From the NCBI GenBank assembly GCA_022729335.1, contig JALDAE010000005.1, positions 1 through 42,847 of the forward strand: 42,847 nt of DNA, written 5' to 3'. This document shows, in pieces, positions 26,645-36,053 of this stretch (position 1 is its first letter; each line of letters opens with the position of its first letter). The stretch is from Candidatus Nanoanaerosalina halalkaliphila (GTDB lineage Archaea; Nanohalarchaeota; Nanosalinia; Nanosalinales; Nanoanaerosalinaceae). A model generated the notes under the pieces. That model ran no database searches and was not told the origin of the DNA. It saw nothing but the letters and a program-made list of their open reading frames with translations. The position numbers and the translations under genes were made by a program.

Positions 26645-27613
26645 ATGGCAAATAAAAAAAGACCAAGAAGAGGATCACTGGCGTACAAGCCTCACAAAAG
26701 GGCTAAAAGGAATTATGCTAGTTTGGACAATGTAAAAAATTTTGGAAAGCCTGGAGCTCTTGGATTTGCGGGCTACAAGGCAGGAATGACAAGAGTTCTA
26801 AGGATAGAAGATAAAGAAGATTCAGAATTTAAAGGACAGGAGGTGGCAGATGCAGTGACACTTATAGAATGTCCACCACTAAAGCCTTATGGTGTAAGGT
26901 TTTACACAGATACTGTCGAAGGTGAAAAAGTTTTCACTGACTTTTTGACCGGAGATCATGACAAAAGGCTTGAGAGAAAGATTGACCTTCCCAACGAAAC
27001 AAAGGATCTTGAAGATGCGGAAGAGTTTCTTGATGAGATAAGCGATATTAAATTACTTGTACACACACAGCCCTACCTGACCACGATAGGAAAGAAAAAA
27101 CCCGAGGCTTTTGAGCTGCCTGTAGGAGGAAGCGGTGTAGAAGACAAGTTTGAATACGTCAAGGATAAAATCGGAGAGGAAATATACTTATCCGAGATTT
27201 TTGAAGACGGAGAGTTCCTTGATGTAATCGGAATAACCAAGGGTAAGGGATTCGAAGGACCTGTCAAGAGACACGGTGTTTCAGTCCTACCAAGAAAGAC
27301 CCAGAAAATTTCAAGAAAGGCTGGTAACCTTGGACCATGGCATCCTGACCATACCTCGTGGAAGGTTCCACAGGCCGGTCAGATGGGTAACGCAAGGAGA
27401 ACAGAGTTTAACAAGAGACTTCTAAAGATTGATGATGACACTGAAGAAGTCAACCCGGATGGAGGAATCAAAAAATACGGAGAGATCAGGAACGAGTACA
27501 TGATCGTTAAAGGATCAGTTCCGGGTCCAGCAAAAAGATTGATAATGATGAGGTCCGCTATCAAGAAAGAAAACTATCCATCAAACCCCAAAATAACTCA
27601 CATAGATAAATGA
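26645..27613 (+). CDS. rpl3: 50S ribosomal protein L3
   Basis: 'RPRRGSLAYKPHKRAKR', 'GFAGYKAGMTRVL', 'GKGFEGPVKRHGVS', 'GNLGPWHPDHTSWKVPQAGQMG'. Confidence 0.97.
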   Translation: MANKKRPRRGSLAYKPHKRAKRNYASLDNVKNFGKPGALGFAGYKAGMTRVLRIEDKEDSEFKGQEVADAVTLIECPPLKPYGVRFYTDTVEGEKVFTDFLTGDHDKRLERKIDLPNETKDLEDAEEFLDEISDIKLLVHTQPYLTTIGKKKPEAFELPVGGSGVEDKFEYVKDKIGEEIYLSEIFEDGEFLDVIGITKGKGFEGPVKRHGVSVLPRKTQKISRKAGNLGPWHPDHTSWKVPQAGQMGNARRTEFNKRLLKIDDDTEEVNPDGGIKKYGEIRNEYMIVKGSVPGPAKRLIMMRSAIKKENYPSNPKITHIDK

Positions 27614-27623
27614 GGAGATTAAA

Positions 27624-28433
27624 GTGGCAAAGATAATAACTACGGATGGAAAGGAAGACGGAAGCACAGATCTTCCGATCCAGTTCGAAGAAAGAGAAAG
27701 AGATGATATAGTAAAGAAGGCTGTTCATTCGATTCAGTCGAAAAACCGACAGCCATATGGTGCTGATAAGAAAGCCGGTCTGAAACACGTTACTGACTGG
27801 GTTCAGAGAAACAGGGCATACAGAGGAAACAGAGGTAAAAGCTATCCTTCCTCCAGAACACCTAGAAAGATAACTTTCAGAAGAGGTATGCAGATGAGTG
27901 GTCCTGGAGGCGAAGCACCTCAGACAGTCGGAGGACGAAGAGCACACCCTCCAAAAGCTGAGAAAGATTTCACAAAAGAAATCAATGATAAGGAAAGAAG
28001 AAAAGCTATCAGAAGTGCAATAGCTTCAACAGCGAATCCGGAAAAAGTGAAAGAAAGAGGACACAGAATAGGAAACATTGATCTTCCACTGGTTGTTGAA
28101 GGTGAACTTGAAGAACTCCAAAAAACGAAAGATGTCAAGGAAGTACTGAAATCTATCGGACTAGAGGAAGAACTTGAGAGATGTCAGGAAAAGAAGATAA
28201 GAGCAGGAAAAGGAAAGATGAGAGGCAGAAAGTACAAGAGAAAAGTTGGACCTCTACTGGTTATTGAAGAAGACAAAGGAATCAGGAGAGCAGCTAGAAA
28301 CATTCCAGGGGTTCAGGTTGCAAGAGTCGAAGACCTAAACGCAGGGCTACTTGCACCAGGAGCAGTTTCCGGAAGATTGACCGTATGGACAGAAAACGCC
28401 CTAAACAAACTAGACGAGGGTCTTTTTCAATAG
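27624..28433 (+). CDS. rpl4: 50S ribosomal protein L4 (L4e/L1e)
   Basis: 'QPYGADKKAGLKHVTDW', 'VGGRRAHPPKAEKDFTKEINDKERRKAIRSAIAST'; GTG start. Confidence 0.96.
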   Translation: MAKIITTDGKEDGSTDLPIQFEERERDDIVKKAVHSIQSKNRQPYGADKKAGLKHVTDWVQRNRAYRGNRGKSYPSSRTPRKITFRRGMQMSGPGGEAPQTVGGRRAHPPKAEKDFTKEINDKERRKAIRSAIASTANPEKVKERGHRIGNIDLPLVVEGELEELQKTKDVKEVLKSIGLEEELERCQEKKIRAGKGKMRGRKYKRKVGPLLVIEEDKGIRRAARNIPGVQVARVEDLNAGLLAPGAVSGRLTVWTENALNKLDEGLFQ

Positions 28434-28442
28434 GTGATATCA

Positions 28443-28703
28443 ATGGATAACTGGGATATAATAAAACATCCTCATCTTTCAGAGAAATCAGTAGGAATGG
28501 TCGATGAGGAAAACACGCTGGTCTTCGTAGTTAATGAAGAAGCAAATAAACCAATGGTTAAAAATGCTGTTGAAGAACTTTTTGATGTTGAGGTCAAAAA
28601 GGTAAACACGCAAAACACTGTAAAAGGCAACAAGAGAGCTTATGTAAGGCTGGAACCAGGATACGAAGCACTGGATGTTGCCACTAAGCTAGGTATGTTT
28701 TAG
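28443..28703 (+). CDS. rpl23: 50S ribosomal protein L23
   Basis: 'IIKHPHLSEKSVGMVDEENTLVFVVNEEANK'; ATG 28443 after SD-like GGTGAT. Confidence 0.95.
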   Translation: MDNWDIIKHPHLSEKSVGMVDEENTLVFVVNEEANKPMVKNAVEELFDVEVKKVNTQNTVKGNKRAYVRLEPGYEALDVATKLGMF

Positions 28704-28713
28704 GTGATCAAGA

Positions 28714-29415
28714 ATGGGTAAAAAACTAATATCTCAGAGGAGAGGAAAGGGAAGCAATACTTACAAGGCGAAGTCCCATACCTCGAAAGCAAAGGGAGAG
28801 AGACCCCGAAGAGAAGAGATCGGAACTGTTATAGATATTGAAAACGATCCGGGTAGAACAGCTCCTATCGCAAAGATAGAGTTTGAAGACGGTGAAGAAG
28901 AATACATACTTGCACCGGAAGGAGTATCAGTAGGAGATAAAATCGATCTATCAAGAGAGGCACCTCTCGAGCCCGGAAACTGCCTACCGATGAAGGAGAT
29001 ACCTGAAGGTGTTCCCATTTACAACATAGAAATCACACCAGGTGATGGTGGAAGGATCGCAAGATCTTCAGGAACATACGGTTTCATCGTTGCACAGGAA
29101 CGTGACAAGGTACAGGTATACTTACCTTCGAAGAAGATAAAGGAATTCAACAACGAGTGCAAGGCACACATCGGAAAAGTAGCTGGTGCCGGAAGAACTG
29201 ACAAAAGATTCAAAAAGGCAGGAGAAAAATACCACAAGAAGAAGGGTCGTGGCAAGCTTTATCCAAAGGTTTCCGCAGTGGCAATGAATGCTGTGGACCA
29301 TCCATTTGGAGGATCAGCCAGCCCAGGTAAACCAAAAACAACATCCAGGGACAGCAGTCCCGGTAGAAAGGTTGGAAGCATAAAGGCATCAAGAACCGGA
29401 AACAAGGATAACTAA
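28714..29415 (+). CDS. rpl2: 50S ribosomal protein L2
   Basis: 'GRTAPIAKIEFEDGEEEYILAPEGVSVGD', 'VSAVAMNAVDHPFGGSASPGKPKTTSRDSSPGRKVG'. Confidence 0.97.
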   Translation: MGKKLISQRRGKGSNTYKAKSHTSKAKGERPRREEIGTVIDIENDPGRTAPIAKIEFEDGEEEYILAPEGVSVGDKIDLSREAPLEPGNCLPMKEIPEGVPIYNIEITPGDGGRIARSSGTYGFIVAQERDKVQVYLPSKKIKEFNNECKAHIGKVAGAGRTDKRFKKAGEKYHKKKGRGKLYPKVSAVAMNAVDHPFGGSASPGKPKTTSRDSSPGRKVGSIKASRTGNKDN

Positions 29416-29432
29416 AAAAGAATGTGATAAAA

Positions 29433-29810
29433 ATGGCGCAAGATTTCAAATACCGAGGAAAAGACCTTGAAGAACTGAAGGAGTTAAGTCTAGAAGAGTT
29501 CGCAGAACTGCTTCCCTCGGACAAGAGGAGAAGTATCAACAGGAAACTAACAGATGAACAAAAAAAGATCCTTGATAACCTGGAGGAAAAGGATTACATA
29601 AAGACCCATGCTAGAGATATGATTATAGTTCCCGACATGGTTGGGAAAACCTTCGGGGTTTACAATGGTCAGGAATACGTTGATGTGGAGATCGAGATGG
29701 AGATGCTTGGACATTACCTCGGTGAGTTCACAAGAAACAGGAAGAAAGTAGAACACTCGGCTCCTGGACTTGGTGCAACAAGGAGCTCGAAATACATTCC
29801 TCTCAAGTGA
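29433..29810 (+). CDS. rps19: 30S ribosomal protein S19
   Basis: 'THARDMIIVPDMVGKTFGVYNGQEY...MLGHYLGEFTRNRKKVEHSAPGLGATRSSKYIPLK'. Confidence 0.96.
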   Translation: MAQDFKYRGKDLEELKELSLEEFAELLPSDKRRSINRKLTDEQKKILDNLEEKDYIKTHARDMIIVPDMVGKTFGVYNGQEYVDVEIEMEMLGHYLGEFTRNRKKVEHSAPGLGATRSSKYIPLK

Positions 29811-29816
29811 TCAAAA

Positions 29817-30236
29817 ATGTCAGAAGAAAACAACGATGTTGAGGCAAAGGCTAGAGGCGTAAACATAGACGCCTCTAGAAAACACTGTACAGAGATCGGA
29901 GACTTCATCAGAGGCGACAACGTTGACAAGGCTATCAGCAAACTTGAAAAAGTGATTGACAAGGAGCTTGCAGTGCCTTACAACAAATACAATTCGGATC
30001 TTGCACACAAGAAAGGAAACATGGATGCCGGAAGGTACCCTGTAAACGCATCAAAAGAAGTGCTAAAGGTACTCAAAAACGCAAAGAACAATGCAGTTTA
30101 CCAGGGACTGTCCGATGAAAACCTTTACATTTCGGAGTACTTTGCGACGCAGGGCAACAGATACCTGACCCCGAAAAGAAACAGGGGAAGAAAAACAAAG
30201 TCAGCACATGTCACTATCAAGGTGAGGGAAAGATAA
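29817..30236 (+). CDS. rpl22: 50S ribosomal protein L22
   Basis: 'ARGVNIDASRKHCTEIGDFIRG', 'TPKRNRGRKTKSAHVTIKVRE'. Confidence 0.95.
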   Translation: MSEENNDVEAKARGVNIDASRKHCTEIGDFIRGDNVDKAISKLEKVIDKELAVPYNKYNSDLAHKKGNMDAGRYPVNASKEVLKVLKNAKNNAVYQGLSDENLYISEYFATQGNRYLTPKRNRGRKTKSAHVTIKVRER

Positions 30237-30237
30237 T

Positions 30238-31095
30238 ATGATCGAGAAGGAGTTTGTAAAGCAGAATATAAACAAGGTTAAACTGGAAGAATATCTTGAC
30301 AAGGAGCTTGAGAGAGCTAACTACAGTCACATAGACTTCACTAAAACTTCCACCTCTACCAACATAATCCTTTACTCGGAAAAACCTGGACTTATAATCG
30401 GTAGAGGAGGTCACAGAATCAAGGAACTGATCGAAAAGCTGAAGAACGATTTTGGTATCGAAAACCCCCAGGTAGAGGCAAAGGAAGTAGAAGAACCTGA
30501 CCTGGACGCTGAAGTTGTAGCTAAGAACGTTTCCGGATGGCTTGAAAAAGGAGGTCATCCAAAAAGAGTAGGAAACACATACGTAAGAAGAGTTATGGAA
30601 GCTGGAGCTGCAGGTGTACAGATAGAGATATCAGGAAAGCTTGGAGGAAGCAGAGGAAGAACCGCCAAGTTTTCAAGAGGATACGTAAAAATGTGCGGTG
30701 AAACAGCCAACAAAAATATCGATTATGCATACAGGAAAGCAGTTACAAAGCCTGGAGCACTAGGAGTAAAGATCAGGATCATGAAAGAGATTCCTCCTTA
30801 CATGCAGAGACAGCACATCGATACGGAAGAAACCGAAGAAGAGATCGTTGAAGAAGATACAGAAACTGAAGAACAGGAAGAAACAGTTGAAGAAGAGGAG
30901 ACTCAGGAAGAAGAAAAAGAAGAACAGGAAGAAACATCCGAGATCGATCACGAGGAACTAGTCGGGAAAAACATCTCGGAGATCAAGGACGAGATAAAGA
31001 ACAGTGACGTGGATTATCAGAAAGTGCTCGAAGCAGAGAAAAACAACAAGGATAGGAAAACCCTGAAAAAATGGCTTGAAAAACAGATGAGTTGA
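30238..31095 (+). CDS. rps3: 30S ribosomal protein S3 with acidic linker and C-terminal helical module
   Basis: KH 'PGLIIGRGGHRIKELIEKL', 'GAAGVQIEISGKLGGSRGRTAKFSRGY'; C-terminal 'EELVGKNISEIKDEIKNSDVDYQKVLEAEKNNKDRKTLKKWLEKQ'. Confidence 0.96.
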   Translation: MIEKEFVKQNINKVKLEEYLDKELERANYSHIDFTKTSTSTNIILYSEKPGLIIGRGGHRIKELIEKLKNDFGIENPQVEAKEVEEPDLDAEVVAKNVSGWLEKGGHPKRVGNTYVRRVMEAGAAGVQIEISGKLGGSRGRTAKFSRGYVKMCGETANKNIDYAYRKAVTKPGALGVKIRIMKEIPPYMQRQHIDTEETEEEIVEEDTETEEQEETVEEEETQEEEKEEQEETSEIDHEELVGKNISEIKDEIKNSDVDYQKVLEAEKNNKDRKTLKKWLEKQMS

Positions 31096-31101
31096 TTAAT
31101 C

Positions 31102-31305
31102 ATGGCAATACTAAGACCTGACGAGATAAGGCATCTTGACGAATCAGAGCTTGATGAAAAGGTCAACGACCTTAAACTCGAGCTTGCGAAAGAGAGAGGA
31201 AAGATTGCTGTCGGAGGTTTTCCGGAAAATACCGGAAGACTGAAGGAGATTAGGCGAACCTTGGCAAGAATTAAAACTATTAGAAACGAAAAAGAGGAAC
31301 AATGA
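31102..31305 (+). CDS. rpl29: 50S ribosomal protein L29
   Basis: 'MAILRPDEIRHLDESELDEKVNDLKLELAKERGKIAVGGFPENTGRLKEIRRTLARIKT'. Confidence 0.95.
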   Translation: MAILRPDEIRHLDESELDEKVNDLKLELAKERGKIAVGGFPENTGRLKEIRRTLARIKTIRNEKEEQ

Positions 31306-31613
31306 CTGAAACCTGTCCAAAATGCGGTTTACCAGAGGACATTTGTGTTTGTAAAACTATAGCAAGAGAAGAACAAAAAATTGAGATAAAAACCTCCGAA
31401 AGGAGGTTCGGAAAGGTCGTAACCGTTGTGGACGGCCTTGATGACCAGGACGTTGATATAAGCGATCTCGAATCCAAGCTTAAATCAAAGCTTGCATGTG
31501 GAGGTACCTCGAAGGACGGCAAGATCGAACTTCAGGGAGACCACATGAGAAGGATAAAGGACATCCTGGTCGACCTCGGATTTGAGGAAGACCTCATCGA
31601 GGTAAAAAGCTGA
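31302..31613 (+). CDS. translation initiation factor aIF1 (SUI1)
   Basis: 'CPKCGLPEDICVCKTIAREEQKIEIKTSERRFGKVVTVVDGLDD...LKSKLACGGTSKDGKIELQGDHMRRIKDILVDLGF'. Confidence 0.95.
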   Translation: MTETCPKCGLPEDICVCKTIAREEQKIEIKTSERRFGKVVTVVDGLDDQDVDISDLESKLKSKLACGGTSKDGKIELQGDHMRRIKDILVDLGFEEDLIEVKS

Positions 31614-31906
31614 TGCCAAGAACGCCTGAAAACCTTCCAAGACACGAGCTTATAGGTCTTGAGGTCAAGATCTCGGATTCAACAGATTCGAACAAGGAAG
31701 GTTTGAAAGGCAAGGTAGTTGACGAGACCAAAAACACTTTTGAGGTCTTGTCCGAAAAAGAACCCAGAACCATTCCCAAAAAAGGGAATGAGTTCGTTTT
31801 CACCCTCAAGGGTGAACACATAAGAGTTGAAGGAGATCTTCTCCACGGTAGACCGGAGGAGAGGATCGGAAAAAAACTCCCAGGAAAGTGGGGATATATC
31901 AAATAG
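31613..31906 (+). CDS. rnp1: RNase P protein component 1 (Rpp29/Pop4)
   Basis: 'RHELIGLEVKISDSTDSNKEGLKGKVVDETKNTFEV', 'FTLKGEHIRVEGDLLHGRPEERI'; located between SUI1 and S17. Confidence 0.93.
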   Translation: MPRTPENLPRHELIGLEVKISDSTDSNKEGLKGKVVDETKNTFEVLSEKEPRTIPKKGNEFVFTLKGEHIRVEGDLLHGRPEERIGKKLPGKWGYIK

Positions 31907-31945
31907 GTTTAAAAAAGTGGAAATCATGTTAAAAAAGGTGGTTAG

Positions 31946-32281
31946 ATGACAGAAACAAGAGACATAGGAATAGAAGTAGAAACTCCGGAAGAAGTATGTG
32001 ATGATGACAACTGTCCTTTTCACGGAACGCTTCCGGTGAGAGGAAGGACTTTTGAAGGAGAGGTAAAGTCGGATGATATGGAGAAGACTGTAACCGTTCA
32101 ATGGTCCTACTCGCAGAAACTTCCGAAGTACGAAAGATATGAGAGAAGAAATACAAAAGTAACAGCACATAATCCTCAGTGTATAAATGCTGTAGAGGGC
32201 GATACTGTAAAGATAGCGGAATGCAGACCGCTTTCAAAAACAAAGAGTTTCGTAGTGGTAGAAAAAATCTCAGGTGAATAA
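31946..32281 (+). CDS. rps17: 30S ribosomal protein S17
   Basis: '[35 protein letters not shown]', '[15 protein letters not shown]'. Confidence 0.95.
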   Translation: MTETRDIGIEVETPEEVCDDDNCPFHGTLPVRGRTFEGEVKSDDMEKTVTVQWSYSQKLPKYERYERRNTKVTAHNPQCINAVEGDTVKIAECRPLSKTKSFVVVEKISGE

Positions 32282-32283
32282 TA

Positions 32284-32685
32284 ATGAAAGCAGTTTCATC
32301 AAATATTACAAAGACGCTTGAAGTTGGTAGTGAATTGGTATGTGCTGATAACACAGGTGCAAGAATACTTGAAATAGTTGGTATAAAAGGAGGAAAATCC
32401 TCCAAACCCGGTAGAGCTAACTGTGGAGTTGGAGACCACGTAAGAGTAAAAATCAAAAAAGGAGAACACGAAATGAAAGGAGAAATCTATGATGCAGTGG
32501 TAATTAGACAGAGAAAAGAGATCAAAAGAGCTTCAGGAATGGCCACCAAGTTCGAGGACAACGCAGCCGTACTTATTGAGCCAACAACCGAGATGCCGAA
32601 AGGAAACAGGATTAAAGGTGTCTGTGCAAAGGAAGCAGTTGACAGATACCAGTCAGTAGGAAAAATTGCTTCAATGGTGGTATAA
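32284..32685 (+). CDS. rpl14: 50S ribosomal protein L14
   Basis: 'TGARILEIVGIKGGKSSKPGRANCGVGDHVRVKIKKG', 'DAVVIRQRKEIKR'. Confidence 0.96.
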   Translation: MKAVSSNITKTLEVGSELVCADNTGARILEIVGIKGGKSSKPGRANCGVGDHVRVKIKKGEHEMKGEIYDAVVIRQRKEIKRASGMATKFEDNAAVLIEPTTEMPKGNRIKGVCAKEAVDRYQSVGKIASMVV

Positions 32686-33249
32686 ATGTCAAATAAATGG
32701 AAAAAGAGCTGGAAAAGTTCGAAGCAGCCATCGAAACAGAAGAAATACCGTGAAAATGCACCATACCATCATAGAAACAAGTTTTTATCCGCGAAACTAA
32801 GTGATGATCTAAAGGACAAGATCGGAACCGGTACTCTGCCGGTTAGAAAAGGAGATAAAGCCGAGATAATGAGAGGAGATTATGAAGGACTCTCGGGAAC
32901 AGTCGATCAGATCGACTATACCGATTACAAAATCTATATTAACGGTATCAACCGTGAAAGAGTCGATGGTACAGAAACTAAAGTAGCTATCGATCCTTCA
33001 AATGTAAAACTGATCAAGCTTGAACTTGAAGACCACAAGAGAGTTGAAAAATACGAGTTAACAGAAGAAGAAAAAGAGGAGATCAAATCAAAAGAAGTTC
33101 AAGAAGAATCTGAGGAGGAACAAGACAAAGAACAGGAATCAGAAGATACAACAGAAGAAAAAGAGGAAGTTAAAGAACAAAACAAAGAGAAAGACTCCGA
33201 AGATACTACAAAGGAAGATGAAGAACAAGACGAAGAAGGTGATAAATAA
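32686..33249 (+). CDS. rpl24: 50S ribosomal protein L24 with Glu/Lys-rich tail
   Basis: KOW 'GTLPVRKGDKAEIMRGDYEGLSGTVDQIDY'; acidic low-complexity C-terminus. Confidence 0.94.
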   Translation: MSNKWKKSWKSSKQPSKQKKYRENAPYHHRNKFLSAKLSDDLKDKIGTGTLPVRKGDKAEIMRGDYEGLSGTVDQIDYTDYKIYINGINRERVDGTETKVAIDPSNVKLIKLELEDHKRVEKYELTEEEKEEIKSKEVQEESEEEQDKEQESEDTTEEKEEVKEQNKEKDSEDTTKEDEEQDEEGDK

Positions 33250-33938
33250 TGAAGCATCAGAAGAGACTTTCAGCACCCAAGCATTATCCTGTTGAGAGGA
33301 AGAACGGCAAATACGTTATTTCAGGAAAAGGTCCTCACAGCGAGGAAGAGGGTATTCCAGCTGTTGTATTCCTCAGAGACGTACTTGGCTACGCTGAATC
33401 GACAAAAGAAGTCACTAAAATATTGGAAGAAAGAAACGTCACTGTAAATGGTAAAACTATTACTGAGCCAGGATATACAATTGGATTCATGGATACTATT
33501 TCACTTGACAAGGTTGATAAGGACTACAGGGTAGTTGTTGACAACAACGGACTTGTATTCAAGGAAATAGATGACAGTGAAAAAAGGGTTTACAAGGTAG
33601 TTGATAAGACAACCTTGAAAGGTGGAAAAACTCAGCTGAACCTTGATGCTGGAGAAAACATGATTCCCGAGGAAGACGGGTTTTCAACCAAGTCTTCAAT
33701 AATTTACGACCTTGAGGAAGACGAAATCCTGGAGACAATTGAGTTCAAGGAAGGTAACATAGTTTACATTTCAGGTGGATCTCACGTAGGAGAGACAGCA
33801 GTGATTAAGGAGAAAGTCGAGCTTCCAGGTTCACAGGCAAACAAGGTTTTACTTGAGAAAGATGACGGAACAGAGTTCGAAACAATTGAAGACTACACAT
33901 TTGTAATCGGGACGGAAGAACCCGAGGTGGAAATATGA
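33249..33938 (+). CDS. rps4e: 30S ribosomal protein S4e
   Basis: 'HQKRLSAPKHYPVERKNGKYVISGKGPHSEEEGIPAVVFLRDVLGYA'. Confidence 0.95.
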   Translation: MKHQKRLSAPKHYPVERKNGKYVISGKGPHSEEEGIPAVVFLRDVLGYAESTKEVTKILEERNVTVNGKTITEPGYTIGFMDTISLDKVDKDYRVVVDNNGLVFKEIDDSEKRVYKVVDKTTLKGGKTQLNLDAGENMIPEEDGFSTKSSIIYDLEEDEILETIEFKEGNIVYISGGSHVGETAVIKEKVELPGSQANKVLLEKDDGTEFETIEDYTFVIGTEEPEVEI

Positions 33939-34450
33939 GCAATCCAATGAAACAGATCCGAATCGAGAAGATAACTCTCAACATCGGTATCGGAGAGGTA
34001 GGTACCGAGGTAGAAAAAGCCGTTAATCTGCTTGAAAGATTGACAGATTCGAAAGCAGTGAAAACTGAATCAAAATCCAGTGCAAAAGGATTCGGACTTA
34101 GAGAAGGACTTGAGATAGGTGCAAAAACAACTTTGAGAGGAGAAAAAGCAAAAGACATACTACCTAAACTTTTCGACGGAATGGATTATCAGCTATCCCT
34201 AGATAATTTTGACAAGACAGGTAACTTTTCCTTCAGCGTTGAAGAATACATCAATATCCCGGGCGTTGACTACGATCCTGACATAGGTATGCAGGGATTC
34301 GATGTAGCTGTTACACTTGAAAGGCCTGGGTTCAGAGTCAAGAAAAGACAGGTCGATACAAGGGAAGTAGGTAAAAACCACAAGATTAAACCGGAGGAGG
34401 CCGCCGAGTTCGTTCAGGAAGAGTTCGGCCTGGATGTCGAGGGTGTATAA
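33935..34450 (+). CDS. rpl5: 50S ribosomal protein L5
   Basis: '[36 protein letters not shown]', 'GIQ-like [25 protein letters not shown]'. Confidence 0.95.
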   Translation: MSNPMKQIRIEKITLNIGIGEVGTEVEKAVNLLERLTDSKAVKTESKSSAKGFGLREGLEIGAKTTLRGEKAKDILPKLFDGMDYQLSLDNFDKTGNFSFSVEEYINIPGVDYDPDIGMQGFDVAVTLERPGFRVKKRQVDTREVGKNHKIKPEEAAEFVQEEFGLDVEGV

Positions 34451-34451
34451 T

Positions 34452-34676
34452 ATGAGTTATGAAGGAATACTTGACCAGATAAAACACAACCAGAACAAAG
34501 TAAAAAGAATGAGAAAGCACAACAAACCAAAAGACAGAGATTTTGGAAAGTCAAAGAGAAAATGCCGCAGATGTGGTAGACAGGGAAGAGGCATCATCAG
34601 GAAATATGACCTTTACTACTGCAGGCAGTGTTTCAGGGAAATAGCTGACAAACTAGGATTTAAAAAACTGAATTGA
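34452..34676 (+). CDS. rps14: 30S ribosomal protein S14 (zinc form)
   Basis: '[39 protein letters not shown]'. Confidence 0.94.
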   Translation: MSYEGILDQIKHNQNKVKRMRKHNKPKDRDFGKSKRKCRRCGRQGRGIIRKYDLYYCRQCFREIADKLGFKKLN

Positions 34677-34699
34677 TACTTATAAGGAGTGGATAATAA

Positions 34700-35089
34700 A
34701 TGAAACAGGATATATTGGCGGATACTTTTGCAGCCATCGACAATGCGAGAGAAGTTGGTAACAAAGAAGTCGAAATAGAACCAGCTTCTGAGCTCGTCAA
34801 AAACGTACTGATCGTCCTACAGGAAAAAGGATATATCGGACTTTTTGAACACGTCGAGGATCAGACAGGAGGCAAGTTCAAGGTAGAGATAGGTAAAAAC
34901 ATGAACAAGGCCAGCGTTATCAAACCTAGGTTTTCGGTTTCAAATGACGAGTACCAGAAATACGAGAAAAGATACCTACCTGCAAGAGGTTTCGGAGACC
35001 TCATCATCACCACACCGCAGGGTGTGATGTCTCACAAGGAGGCAAGAGAGCAGGGTATCGGTGGCAAACTACTTGGTTACGTTTACTGA
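34700..35089 (+). CDS. rps8: 30S ribosomal protein S8
   Basis: 'DILADTFAAIDNAREVGNKEVEIEPASELVKNVLIVLQEKGYI', 'GFGDLIITTPQGVMSHKEAREQGIGGKLLGYVY'. Confidence 0.96.
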   Translation: MKQDILADTFAAIDNAREVGNKEVEIEPASELVKNVLIVLQEKGYIGLFEHVEDQTGGKFKVEIGKNMNKASVIKPRFSVSNDEYQKYEKRYLPARGFGDLIITTPQGVMSHKEAREQGIGGKLLGYVY

Positions 35090-35098
35090 GGTGTAAAA

Positions 35099-35626
35099 AT
35101 GGAAGAATTAATAGAGATACCTGAAGGATTTGAAGCAAGGATAGAGGACAACACCTTCTATCTAGAAGACGGAGACGACACTGTAGAGAAGGAGTTCAAC
35201 TCTCCTAGAGTCAATATCTATGTTACGGGAGAAGGTGTAAAATTGACCACAGATAAAGACGACAGAAAATCAAAAGCCATGATGGGTACATACACATCTC
35301 ATATAAACAACATGGTAGAAGGACTTCAGGAAGGATATACATACAAGCTGAAAGCTGTTTACGCTCACTTCCCTATGAACGTCAAGGTTTCAGGAGATAA
35401 AGTAGTGATCCAGAACTTCATTGGAGAGAGAAATCCCAGGGAGGTCAAGATAGCTGACGGTGTTTCGGTGAAAGTAGACGATGACGAAATAACCGTTACA
35501 GGTAATGATAAAGAAAAAGTTTCACAGACAGCAGCCACTATTGAACAGGAATGTTCCAAGGGCAAGAGAGATCAGAGAGTTTTCCAGGACGGTATCTACA
35601 TTACAAAAGGAGGTGGAGAAGTATGA
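35099..35626 (+). CDS. rpl6: 50S ribosomal protein L6
   Basis: 'AHFPMNVKVSGDKVVIQNFIGERNPREVKI', 'DQRVFQDGIYIT'. Confidence 0.95.
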   Translation: MEELIEIPEGFEARIEDNTFYLEDGDDTVEKEFNSPRVNIYVTGEGVKLTTDKDDRKSKAMMGTYTSHINNMVEGLQEGYTYKLKAVYAHFPMNVKVSGDKVVIQNFIGERNPREVKIADGVSVKVDDDEITVTGNDKEKVSQTAATIEQECSKGKRDQRVFQDGIYITKGGGEV

Positions 35627-36042
35627 GCATTGACGATAAAGAGAAAAAAAGATTGATGAAGCTTAAAAATGATAAGGACTTCAAAAGACAGAACTCTCAC
35701 AAACACAACAGGGTTCCTTCGTCTTGGAGAAAAGCAATCGGAAGGCACAGCAACGTCAGGCTGAAAAAGAAATATGCTAAGAACATGCCAAACCCTGGTT
35801 ACGGTAGTCCAAAAAAGGTAAGGGGTCTTCACCCATCAGGTCTAACCGACAACCTTGTTCACAGACCCGAAGATCTCGAGGATCTGGATCCTGAAGTGGA
35901 CGGAGCAAGGATTGCTTCAAAGGTTGGAGGAAGAAAAAGAGAGGCAATACTCGAAAAAGCGGCCGAGGAAGACATCCATGTTTTCAACGGCGAAATAGAA
36001 ACAAATGAAGAAAAAGAAGATGAACACGAAGAGGAAGAGTAG
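35623..36042 (+). CDS. rpl32e: 50S ribosomal protein L32e
   Basis: 'FKRQNSHKHNRVPSSWRKAIGRHSNVRLKKK', 'GYGSPKKVRGLHPSG'; ATG 35623 overlaps L6 stop (ATGA); the track ORF from 35551 is over-extended. Confidence 0.94.
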   Translation: MSIDDKEKKRLMKLKNDKDFKRQNSHKHNRVPSSWRKAIGRHSNVRLKKKYAKNMPNPGYGSPKKVRGLHPSGLTDNLVHRPEDLEDLDPEVDGARIASKVGGRKREAILEKAAEEDIHVFNGEIETNEEKEDEHEEEE

Positions 36043-36053
36043 GTGGATATCTC

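Noticed and set aside
31302-31906. SUI1 and Rpp29 between L29 and S17 as a novel insertion
   Set aside because: This arrangement is well known in euryarchaeal ribosomal operons.
31679-32456. Minus-strand ORFs 31679..32170 and 31929..32456
   Set aside because: Antisense to Rpp29/S17/L14; no recognisable motif.
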